From contig NZ_BCVA01000049.1 of assembly GCF_001591505.1 (NCBI RefSeq), forward strand, positions 1 to 40,273: DNA of 40,273 nt, given 5' to 3'. The stretch comes from Neobacillus niacini NBRC 15566. Lineage in GTDB: Bacteria > Bacillota > Bacilli > Bacillales > Cytobacillaceae. The notes under the pieces are model-generated. The model searched no databases and was not told where the DNA came from. It saw only the letters and a program-made list of their open reading frames with translations. This document shows, one piece after another, positions 8,035 to 15,348 of the stretch. Numbering within the stretch: position 1 is the first letter of the stretch; each line of letters begins with the position of its first letter. Both the position numbers and the translations under genes were made by a program.

Positions 8035-8048
8035 TGAAACCCCTTTCA
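8035..8048 (-). promoter_or_regulatory. cre-like 14-mer in symporter 1 leader
   Basis: TGAAACCCCTTTCA is a palindrome of the same CC-centred type as at 4670, 16781, 20127 and 21935, about 73 bases after the predicted transcription start. Confidence 0.45.
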
Positions 8049-8095
8049 TTTTCTAATAAAAAAATAAAATTGCTAGAAAACTATTATTCTATTTT

Positions 8096-8156
8096 TTAAT
8101 TAGTTTAATGAACTAATTATTATAGTAAGAATAACATCTCTGCTATTCATAGTCAA
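8096..8156 (-). promoter_or_regulatory. Symporter 1 promoter and ROK operator
   Basis: Minus-strand -35 TTGACT (8151-8156), 17-bp spacer, -10 TATTCT (8128-8133). The operator at 8096-8120 contains a perfect 9-bp inverted repeat TAATTAGTT/AACTAATTA with a 5-bp spacer (8097-8119), centred like the larA and uxaC operators. The remaining stretch up to 8460 holds no gene I can support. Confidence 0.65.
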
Positions 8157-8460
8157 TAAGTTTTTAATTTTCTAAATTTTTTGTTGATAGTATACCATTT
8201 TTCCGTAAGAATATACCTACAAGGCTATAAATGTACCAAATTTCACCGAAACAAAAAAGGCGGTGAAATCTTACTGCATTTTTGTTTTTTATTTTTTCAC
8301 TATATTAAAAACAAATCAGCATCTCTTTATTTACATACTGTAATTATATTGTACCGAGATACAATAATCATTCTCTGAACGTGCTTTATAATTCTAATTT
8401 TTTAACTCATATTGTTTTCTATTGATAAAACAAATATTTCATCGGTATTATTTCAGCACA

Positions 8461-8488
8461 AAAGGCAGTGGATATCCACTGCCTTTTG
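8461..8488 (-). terminator. Terminator of the Gfo/TIM-barrel operon
   Basis: AAAGGCAGTGGAT and ATCCACTGCCTTT form a perfect stem; on the minus strand it is followed by TTTTGTG. It ends the operon whose last gene stops at 8511. Confidence 0.75.
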
Positions 8489-8510
8489 GGTATATTCCTA
8501 TTTAACTATA

Positions 8511-9374
8511 TTAGAACCAGTCAGCGAATCCTAGTTCTCTTAAATGGTTAGCTGAAACTTCCAGGCATTCAAATGGGTCACGTCCATAGGTATCGTCTTG
8601 TTCTACAAAGAAATACTGTACTCCACTCTCAAGTCCTGCTTCTATGATTGGTTTGAGATCAAGGTTTCCTTCACCAAGTTCTGCAAATTGAATCGTATTC
8701 GTAAATCTGTCAAAGAATTTACCCATATCCTTCTGGAAGTCAATATCGGTTAAATCCATTTGTCCGATTCGATAATCCTTTAAGTGTAAAAGTGAAATAC
8801 GGCCGGTATATCCTTTCACAAAGTCTGCAGGATTGACACCTGCTCTGTGAATCCAGTGAACATCTAATTCAAATCCAAGTTTAGTGGTGTTGTTTTTAAT
8901 AATATCCAATAAATACTCACCATCAAATTTTTGGAATTCTAAATGGTGTGTATGGTAATACAATTCAATTCCATGCTCAGCTAATCTGTGAGCCATCTCT
9001 TCGGCCTTGTTGATAAATTCCATTATTGAATCTTTATTCCCCATAGCCATTAACGGCATCATGCCGATTCGCAAATAATTACAATCAAGTGTCTTGCAAT
9101 CGTTTACGATTTTTTCAAAATCACTTGTCAATGTCTCACCAGGCATTCCAGGAAGCATTGGCTCTACCGCAGCAGACATAGCCGCAATCTTAATATCAAA
9201 ATCTTGGCTCGCCCTTTTTATCTCCGCTACGTTCTCAGCTGTCATTGGGATTTGAGAAACTTCAACAGCGTGATAACCAAGCTCACTTACTTTTCTCATT
9301 GTTTCATAGGCACCTAGCTCTTCAACCTTATTCTTGAGCATCATCATTTGAACGCCGATTTTTCCCTTTGTCAT
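8511..9374 (-). CDS. Sugar phosphate isomerase/epimerase-like TIM-barrel protein 1
   Basis: A 287-residue xylose-isomerase-like TIM barrel (AP endonuclease 2 superfamily). Likely metal ligands are seen in LYYHTHHLEF, FELDVHWIHRAG, LLHLKD and FFVEQDD, i.e. His, Asp/His, His and Glu at the barrel mouth. Members act as sugar or inosose isomerases, epimerases, dehydratases, or as lyases on 3-keto-glycosides. GGAGG precedes the ATG, which overlaps the stop of the upstream oxidoreductase by ATGA, implying translational coupling. It is the last gene of a five-gene operon with a second TIM barrel, two Gfo/Idh/MocA oxidoreductases and an AraC regulator. Substrate unknown; an oxidised sugar or glycoside is inferred from the partners. 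Confidence 0.8.
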   Translation of the reverse strand: MTKGKIGVQMMMLKNKVEELGAYETMRKVSELGYHAVEVSQIPMTAENVAEIKRASQDFDIKIAAMSAAVEPMLPGMPGETLTSDFEKIVNDCKTLDCNYLRIGMMPLMAMGNKDSIMEFINKAEEMAHRLAEHGIELYYHTHHLEFQKFDGEYLLDIIKNNTTKLGFELDVHWIHRAGVNPADFVKGYTGRISLLHLKDYRIGQMDLTDIDFQKDMGKFFDRFTNTIQFAELGEGNLDLKPIIEAGLESGVQYFFVEQDDTYGRDPFECLEVSANHLRELGFADWF

Positions 9375-10381
9375 TGTAATACCTCCATTTGTATTGATTG
9401 TTTTTTCTCAGATGACAGGTGAATCGCATCAATAATCGCAATGGATGCAAGTGCATCTATTGCATGAATATAGTCATCTGTGTTTTCGCTAATAGCGGAA
9501 TAGAATTGATTAATAGTTTTTGCATGGCTGGCTCCATAATAATGTTTCGAACCCGGCAGCTTGGCATCCTCCATTAATTCTTCTTTTTCCCCTGCTTCAT
9601 TCACTCTAGTCAGGATGCTATCTTTGATGATGAATCTTTCTTTTTCCAAAAGCACTTCCAGTTCTACACTAGAATTATCTGCATTTGCATTCGTAGCGAA
9701 GAATAGTCCCTTAGCACCATTCTTAAACTGGATACGGGCGGAAGCAGTATCTTCCACTTCGATGTTATAATCCAATAGCTGATCAACTGAACCTCTAATT
9801 GATTCAATTTCACCGCCAACCAGCTGCATAAGGTCTAAGGTATGCAGCGCTTGATTGATCATTACTCCACCACCGGCATATCTCCACTGCCCGCGCCACG
9901 GCTGGACGTCATAGTATTCTTTTGGTCTAAACCATGCTACTAGACCCTTAACCCCTATAATAGGACCATATTCACCAGTGCTAATAATCTCTTGAAGTTT
10001 TTCGAATGATTCATTGTTGCGATTTTGCAGGCAGACACCGATTTTGATGTTTTTGTATTTTTCCTCTAACTGAACCAGAGCACGCCCTTCTTCAGTGTTC
10101 AGGCCCAACGGTTTTTCTAGAAAAACATTTATACCTTTTTCCACACATGCCTTTGTAACAGGGTAGTGCAGATAATGGGGCAGACAGATATGAACACAAT
10201 CCAATTCTTCATTTTCTAGCATTGTTTCATAGTTACTGTAAAAGTTTGCTCCTGGTACTGAATTTGATAAGGTTTCGTTATTATCACAGACAGCCACCAA
10301 CTGAGCATTTGGGTTTGCTTTTATCGCTGGAATATGGATATGTGAAATCGTTCCCAGCCCTATAACTGCAACTTTCAGCAT
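9371..10381 (-). CDS. Gfo/Idh/MocA-family oxidoreductase 1
   Basis: A 336-residue NAD(P)-dependent sugar dehydrogenase. The Rossmann motif GLGTISHIHIP is at about residues 8-18, the family EKPLG motif at about residues 93-97, and the substrate-domain motif GGGVMINQALHTLDLMQ supplies the usual Asp/His pair. Such enzymes oxidise or reduce hydroxyls of sugars, inositols or glycosides. GGGGAG lies 6 bases before the ATG. The gene overlaps the downstream TIM barrel by 4 bases, and a 12-bp hairpin separates it from the upstream paralogue. It is clearly a different subfamily from the 386-residue paralogue, so the two may act on different positions or steps. Substrate unknown. Confidence 0.82.
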   Translation of the reverse strand: MLKVAVIGLGTISHIHIPAIKANPNAQLVAVCDNNETLSNSVPGANFYSNYETMLENEELDCVHICLPHYLHYPVTKACVEKGINVFLEKPLGLNTEEGRALVQLEEKYKNIKIGVCLQNRNNESFEKLQEIISTGEYGPIIGVKGLVAWFRPKEYYDVQPWRGQWRYAGGGVMINQALHTLDLMQLVGGEIESIRGSVDQLLDYNIEVEDTASARIQFKNGAKGLFFATNANADNSSVELEVLLEKERFIIKDSILTRVNEAGEKEELMEDAKLPGSKHYYGASHAKTINQFYSAISENTDDYIHAIDALASIAIIDAIHLSSEKKQSIQMEVLQ

Positions 10382-10399
10382 TTGCTTCTCCCCTTTTTT

Positions 10400-10436
10400 G
10401 AAACGAACTCAAAGCTTATAGCGATGAGTTCGTTTC
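10400..10436 (-). promoter_or_regulatory. Intercistronic hairpin between two oxidoreductase genes
   Basis: GAAACGAACTCA (10400-10411) and TGAGTTCGTTTC (10425-10436) form a perfect 12-bp stem with a 13-nt loop. No T-run follows on the minus strand; instead AAAAAAGGGGAG, the next ribosome binding site, comes right after. It is better read as an RNA-processing or stability element than as a terminator. Confidence 0.5.
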
Positions 10437-10447
10437 CATGTGGTTGT

Positions 10448-11608
10448 TTACTTTCTAACTGGATATTTACCTTCTTCGGCAATGCGTTTATTTAATTCTT
10501 CTAAGAATAAATCTTCATCAAATGGTACTTCGATTTCCTTGCCTAACCAGCTTGATAAGTGCATAGCATTTGCAAGTCTAACACCATTAATACCGTCGCT
10601 GCCTGGTGCTAATAATGGTGTACCTTCAACGATCGCTGAAGCAAAGTCTTCTAATACAGCAATGTGTTGTTGTCCCCATACATTGCCAAAATCAAGTACT
10701 TCCTCAGTGAATATATCACCAGCTCCGCCGCCCATAAACAGCTTCATAACATCTGACATATCCATGGAATCGCTCATTTCCCTCTCAGATTGTTTCAGGC
10801 GCTTGATGGTAACTTTCTTACTATCGTCTACTACAATTTTTCCTTTATCGCCATGAATTTCTAAACGGTCTGTTCCTACTACATCGTGTGTCTTCGTTAC
10901 AAATACACCAGTAGCGCCATTTCCATAATCAAATACTGCCGTTACATCGTCTTCAACCACAATATCTCTTTGATAGCCGAAGTTTAATTTTGCATAAACC
11001 TTTTTCGGCATCCCGCAAATCCATTGAAGCAAGTCAATTTGGTGTGGAGCTTGGTTTACAAGGACACCGCCGCCTTCTCCGCCCCAAGTTGCTCTCCATT
11101 CACTTTGGTTATAGTACCCTTGAGGTCTCCACCATGTAGTGATAATCCAGTTAGTACTGCGAATGCTGCCGATTTCACCATTATCAATGATTTCTTTCAC
11201 TTTTTTATAAAGTGGATTTGTACGCTGGTTAAAGAAGATGGCAAACTTAAGCTCAGGCTTAGTTGCTGCAAAGTCGTTTAACTCTTTCACTTGTTTTGTA
11301 TAAACACCAGCTGGTTTTTCCACTAATGCATGAATGTCTCTTTTTAGTGCTTCAATTCCCATTTCAGGGTGCAGGTAATGCGGAACAGTTGTCACAACTG
11401 CATCAACATCACCACTTTCAAGCATATCGATATAATTATCATAGAAAGGAACACCCGGATACTTTTCTTCTGCTACTTGTTTTTTCGCAGGATCATTATC
11501 ACAGATTGCACCAATCACCATGTTTTTCACTTTACCTTCAGCGATGAAATTAGCGTACATACCACCTTCTGCACCTAATCCAATAATTCCTAATCTTACA
11601 TCTGCCAT
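10448..11608 (-). CDS. Gfo/Idh/MocA-family oxidoreductase 2
   Basis: A 386-residue NAD(P)-dependent oxidoreductase. Rossmann motif GLGAEGGMYANF begins at about residue 10; VEKPAG gives the EKP lysine/proline motif; GEGGGVLVNQAPHQIDLLQW carries the substrate-binding Asp/His pair. The protein is longer than the usual 330-360 residues by a C-terminal extension (FDEDLFLEELNKRIAEEGKY). TGGAGGAG precedes the ATG by about 9 bases. The gene lies 2 bases downstream of the TIM-barrel gene at 11611 and so is probably cotranscribed with it. Members of this subfamily include sugar and glycoside 3-dehydrogenases; pairing with TIM-barrel proteins is typical of keto-sugar or C-glycoside pathways. The exact substrate is not visible. 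Confidence 0.82.
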   Translation of the reverse strand: MADVRLGIIGLGAEGGMYANFIAEGKVKNMVIGAICDNDPAKKQVAEEKYPGVPFYDNYIDMLESGDVDAVVTTVPHYLHPEMGIEALKRDIHALVEKPAGVYTKQVKELNDFAATKPELKFAIFFNQRTNPLYKKVKEIIDNGEIGSIRSTNWIITTWWRPQGYYNQSEWRATWGGEGGGVLVNQAPHQIDLLQWICGMPKKVYAKLNFGYQRDIVVEDDVTAVFDYGNGATGVFVTKTHDVVGTDRLEIHGDKGKIVVDDSKKVTIKRLKQSEREMSDSMDMSDVMKLFMGGGAGDIFTEEVLDFGNVWGQQHIAVLEDFASAIVEGTPLLAPGSDGINGVRLANAMHLSSWLGKEIEVPFDEDLFLEELNKRIAEEGKYPVRK

Positions 11609-11610
11609 AA

Positions 11611-12498
11611 TTAAATCTCCTCGCTTTCAATTTTTTTAAGAATGTCTAAAAGTGCTTCATATTGAAGCTTATAGCCGCCGGCACCATCCAGCCCTTTGTT
11701 GTCCTTTATGATCTCAGTCGCATCTTCAAGCTCTAAATCTTTTAGAGAATCAAAGAGAACGAGATGTGGCTCTAGAGTTAAAAAGCCTTTATAGCCGCTC
11801 TTAATAAACTGAGCTAACAATTCAGGTATTTTCCCTTCACCAGTCCCACAGACAACGTTTTGGCTATCAGTTGTTACAGCATCCTTTATGTGTATATAAA
11901 CAATCTCATCTTTTAAGAGATCGTAACACTCCTGTGTATCCTCACCACACTGAACGAAATTCGCAAAGTCAAAGATTCCCTTAAAGTATGGAGAACCTAC
12001 TTCTGTTAAAATTTCATGACAGCGTCTTCCGATATCACCAAAGATATCCTTTTCATTTTCATGCAGCAAGATTACATTGTATTTTTCTGCAATGGCAGCA
12101 AAATCTTTCAACTTGCTGACAACTTGACTGCGATATGGATCCGCATCCTCACCCTTAGGAATATAGAAGCTGAAAATCCGCATATACTTGCAATCAAGCA
12201 GATTGCTGATTTGGCAAAGCGTGTCCAACATAAGTTTTTGCTTTTCAAAGCCTTCTTCATCATTGATGAAGACTTTACCAATTGGTGAACCAATCGATGA
12301 AACACCAATTCCAGCTTTTTGCAGCCTTGGCTGTACCGTTTCTTTGATTTCATCAACAGTAAAATCACCAATATTCTTGCCATCAATTCCACGTAACGAT
12401 ATATATTTCATCCCTAAATTAGATACCACTTCAAGCTGGGTATCAAAGTCAGATGAGATTTCATCTGAAAATCCCGAAATTAATAAATCTTGATTCAT
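11611..12498 (-). CDS. Sugar phosphate isomerase/epimerase-like TIM-barrel protein 2
   Basis: A 295-residue xylose-isomerase-like TIM barrel. The metal site is visible as Glu in VILLHENEKD, Asp in GIFDFANFVQ, His in VYIHIKDA and Glu in LTLEPHL, the standard E-D-H-E order. AAGGAGG precedes the ATG, whose last bases overlap the stop of the AraC gene (ATGA), indicating coupling. It starts the enzyme part of the operon. It shares the fold with the protein at 8511 but is not a close paralogue, so two separate steps are likely. Possible activities are keto-sugar isomerisation, epimerisation or elimination of an aglycone from a 3-keto-glycoside; none can be chosen from sequence alone. Confidence 0.8.
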   Translation of the reverse strand: MNQDLLISGFSDEISSDFDTQLEVVSNLGMKYISLRGIDGKNIGDFTVDEIKETVQPRLQKAGIGVSSIGSPIGKVFINDEEGFEKQKLMLDTLCQISNLLDCKYMRIFSFYIPKGEDADPYRSQVVSKLKDFAAIAEKYNVILLHENEKDIFGDIGRRCHEILTEVGSPYFKGIFDFANFVQCGEDTQECYDLLKDEIVYIHIKDAVTTDSQNVVCGTGEGKIPELLAQFIKSGYKGFLTLEPHLVLFDSLKDLELEDATEIIKDNKGLDGAGGYKLQYEALLDILKKIESEEI

Positions 12499-13466
12499 TT
12501 ATTCTTTTCCTCCTTATTCCCAGGAATATGGCTATTAAGCTTCGTTTTACGATATTGCGATGGAGTGGTTCCAACCTTCTCTTTAAAAAAACGACTGAAA
12601 TGTGCTACGCTTTCAAAGCCTGTTGCACGAGCAACTTCTGTTAGCGATTGATCAGGCTCCATTTCCAACAAATACTTTACCTGATTAAGCCGGCAAGCCA
12701 TCACATATTCCATCACCGTAAAGCCAGTAACTTCCTTAAAAATATGTGAAGCATAATACTTACTCAAACTTAGCTCCTCTGCAATTCTGTCTAAACTAAC
12801 TTTTTCTGCATAATGATCATTAATCCAAGAAGCAATGGACTCGGCATGAAGCTCCTTTTCTGACCTTTTACTCGTTACTTGAGACAATTCTTTTTGACTC
12901 ATTTTATAAATGCCCATCAATAATTGAATCAACTCAAGCTTTACTTCAGCTTCTAGAAGCTCATTTTTCTTACCTGTCCGCTGCATTTCTTCATCAATAT
13001 CACTAAGTGAACGGGCTATTTCCTTTATCCTGCCGTCAACAAATTGTCCAAATTCATCATAGCCTGTACGAAGAAAGCAATTATGAAGTTTTTTAAACGG
13101 GTCTAACAGATTAGGGATTCCAAGTCCATTTAATGATTCCTGCAGCCATAAAGGTGAAAAGTGAAGCATACTTCTTGTATACGTACTGTCTGTTCCTGGA
13201 TTGGCTTTATGCAAAGTCATCCCATCCAATAGGATAATATCACCAGGCTGTAATTCGTAAATCCGATTATTAATTAAATATTTACAATCGCCTGAGTGAA
13301 AAAAATAAATCTCATATTCTTGATGTGAGTGAAAATTAAAGTTGTAAAAGTCAACACCTTGAACACGGTAGAAACCATATATCCACTCATCCATTATTCT
13401 TTTTTTCAATGAAGAGTTAGTTAACTTTCCCACTGCTTTCACACCCTTATAAGTAAGCGTTAACAT
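12495..13466 (-). CDS. AraC-family transcriptional regulator with cupin sensor
   Basis: A 323-residue regulator: N-terminal cupin-like arm (FHSHQEYEIYFFHSGDC, then LQPGDIILLDG) for ligand sensing, a helical linker, and two C-terminal helix-turn-helices (VSLDRIAEELSLSKYYASHIF and SLTEVARATGFESVAHFSRFF, given as separate motifs) ending in TPSQYRK. It leads the operon of two TIM barrels and two Gfo/Idh oxidoreductases and overlaps the next gene by 4 bases, so it probably activates its own operon. The start is uncertain: the ATG at 13466 has a poor ribosome binding site, and internal GTG or ATG codons (for example MDEWIYGFYRV at codon 25) are alternatives. A cre-like box overlaps the 13466 start codon. 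Confidence 0.85.
   Translation of the reverse strand: MLTLTYKGVKAVGKLTNSSLKKRIMDEWIYGFYRVQGVDFYNFNFHSHQEYEIYFFHSGDCKYLINNRIYELQPGDIILLDGMTLHKANPGTDSTYTRSMLHFSPLWLQESLNGLGIPNLLDPFKKLHNCFLRTGYDEFGQFVDGRIKEIARSLSDIDEEMQRTGKKNELLEAEVKLELIQLLMGIYKMSQKELSQVTSKRSEKELHAESIASWINDHYAEKVSLDRIAEELSLSKYYASHIFKEVTGFTVMEYVMACRLNQVKYLLEMEPDQSLTEVARATGFESVAHFSRFFKEKVGTTPSQYRKTKLNSHIPGNKEEKNK
13452..13465 (-). promoter_or_regulatory. cre box at the AraC gene start
   Basis: AGTAAGCGTTAACA differs from the cre consensus only in its first base and keeps the CG centre. It overlaps the annotated start codon (13464-13466). CcpA bound here would block transcription of the whole AraC operon. Confidence 0.5.
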
Positions 13467-13592
13467 CTTAATTTGTTAACTGACCTTATTTATATTATAT
13501 TGCAGGTATAATCAAAATACATTCTCTAAAAATGCTCAAAAATATATAATATTTGACTGATATTGCTTTCTGTTCTTGATTTTTAGACAAAC

Positions 13593-13641
13593 AAAAAAAG
13601 GAGACAATTACAGCGTTTAGTGCTAGTTTTTGTCTCCTTTT
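13593..13641 (-). terminator. Terminator of gnd
   Basis: AAAAGGAGACA (13596-13606) and TGTCTCCTTTT (13630-13640) pair around a 23-nt loop; on the minus strand a T-run of seven follows. It ends the 6-phosphogluconate dehydrogenase transcript. Confidence 0.75.
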
Positions 13642-13664
13642 GCAGTTGGTTTTCTACTAAACCA

Positions 13665-15077
13665 TTATTCCATCCAATTTGTGTGGAATACTCCTTCTTT
13701 ATCAATACGTTGATACGTATGTGCTCCAAAATAGTCGCGTTGTGCTTGAAGCAGGTTCGCTGGAAGTGTTTCAGTACGATAGCTGTCATAGTAAGCAATT
13801 GCACTAGCAAATGATGGAACTGGGATTCCACGTTCAATTGCTACAGCAAGAACTTGACGTAATGGCTGCTGATAATTTTCAACGATTTCTTTAAAGTATG
13901 GATCTAATAATAAGTTTCTTAATTCAGGATCACGGTCATAAGCGTCCTTAATTTTTTGTAAGAATTGTGCACGAATGATACATCCGCCGCGGAAGATCAT
14001 TGCGATATCGCCGTAACGAAGATTCCAATCGTATTCTTCAGACGCTGCACGCATTTGTGCAAAACCTTGTGCATAAGAAACAATTTTACTCATATAAAGT
14101 GCTTTACGAACCGCTTCGATTAACTCTTCTTTATTACCTTCAAAAGCCTTAACTTCTGGTCCATTAAGAACCTTGCTTGCCTTAATACGCTCATCCTTCA
14201 TAGCAGAAATAAAGCGGGCAAATACGGATTCAGTGATAATTGGAAGTGGAACTCCTAAATCAAGTGCATTTTGACTTGTCCATTTTCCAGTACCTTTTTG
14301 ACCAGCAGTATCTAAAATCAAGTCAACCATAGGCTTACCTGTTTCTTCATCCACTTTTGTGAAGATATCTGCAGTGATTTCAATCAAATAGCTGTCTAAT
14401 TCGCCTTTATTCCATTCTGCAAAGACCTCATGAAGCTCTTTCGCATCTAAACCTAGTACATTTTTCAGAATAAAATAAGCTTCACAGATTAACTGCATAT
14501 CTCCGTATTCGATTCCGTTATGAACCATTTTTACATAGTGGCCAGCACCATTTGGACCGATATATGTACAGCAAGGGTCACCTTCCACTTTTGCAGAAAT
14601 TGCTTCAAGAATCGGCTGAACAAGCTCATAAGCTTCCTTTTTACCTCCAGGCATGATAGAAGGACCTTTTAACGCGCCTTCCTCTCCACCTGAAACTCCA
14701 GTTCCGATGAAATGGAATCCTGCTGTTTCTAGTTCTTTATTACGTCTGATTGTATCTTGGAAGAATGTATTTCCTCCATCGATTAAGATATCGCCTTCTT
14801 CAAGAAATGGCTTTAAAGAGTCGATGGTCGCATCTGTTGCAGTACCCGCTTTAACCATTAACAAAATTTTGCGAGGTTTTTCTAAAGAGTTAACGAATTC
14901 TTCAACTGTTTTAGCACCAACAAAGTTCTTTCCTTCCGCTTCGTTCTTTAGAAATTCTTCTGTTTTGTCATAAGAACGGTTGAAAACAGCTACGGAATAA
15001 CCACGGCTTTCAATATTTAAAGCAAGGTTCTTACCCATAACTGCCAAACCTACGACACCAATTTGTTGTTTAGTCAT
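13665..15077 (-). CDS. gndA: 6-phosphogluconate dehydrogenase, decarboxylating
   Basis: Converts 6-phosphogluconate to ribulose-5-phosphate, CO2 and a reduced nicotinamide. The 470-residue length is normal for the long form. Visible motifs: Rossmann loop GVVGLAVMGKNLALN near the N-terminus, NRSYDKT after beta-2, the substrate loop GTGVSGGEEGALKG, and the family signature around LDTAGQKGTGKW. The downstream C-terminal tail FHTNW is typical. GAGGG lies 8 bases before the ATG. It stands alone between the AraC operon and uxaC, with its own terminator; 270 bases separate it from uxaC. In this setting it resembles GntZ of Bacillus gluconate operons, and would take the product of gluconate kinase. 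NADP preference cannot be settled here. No ROK operator was found before it. Confidence 0.93.
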   Translation of the reverse strand: MTKQQIGVVGLAVMGKNLALNIESRGYSVAVFNRSYDKTEEFLKNEAEGKNFVGAKTVEEFVNSLEKPRKILLMVKAGTATDATIDSLKPFLEEGDILIDGGNTFFQDTIRRNKELETAGFHFIGTGVSGGEEGALKGPSIMPGGKKEAYELVQPILEAISAKVEGDPCCTYIGPNGAGHYVKMVHNGIEYGDMQLICEAYFILKNVLGLDAKELHEVFAEWNKGELDSYLIEITADIFTKVDEETGKPMVDLILDTAGQKGTGKWTSQNALDLGVPLPIITESVFARFISAMKDERIKASKVLNGPEVKAFEGNKEELIEAVRKALYMSKIVSYAQGFAQMRAASEEYDWNLRYGDIAMIFRGGCIIRAQFLQKIKDAYDRDPELRNLLLDPYFKEIVENYQQPLRQVLAVAIERGIPVPSFASAIAYYDSYRTETLPANLLQAQRDYFGAHTYQRIDKEGVFHTNWME

Positions 15078-15348
15078 TTTTATCCCTCTTTCTTCTTGAT
15101 CTTGTTAGATAAATTTTATTCTTAGTTTAAGTTTGGAACTGCCGTTCAGCACTTCCTTCACTCATAACATTCATAATAACGATTAACGAATAGAACATCA
15201 ATTATTTCGGTAATTTTTGCCTGCGCCCTTATGCGAAAAAATTTCTTTCCACTTTAGCTTGCTCAATAAAATAAAATTAACACTTTATTCTATGTATGTA
15301 AGGGGGATGCCCTTTTAAAGGCGCCCCTTAATCCAGCACATCTACACT

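Noticed and set aside
8181..8378. 65-codon ORF upstream of the symporter 1 promoter
   Set aside because: No ribosome binding site, low-complexity AT-rich composition, and it starts beside the promoter region; no protein-like pattern.
12108..12392. Out-of-frame ORFs inside the TIM-barrel gene
   Set aside because: Shadows of a well-supported gene with catalytic motifs in the main frame.
15301..15330. GC-rich hairpin downstream of uxaC as terminator
   Set aside because: AAGGGG/CCCCTT arms pair imperfectly and no T-run follows on the minus strand; left unannotated as a terminator.
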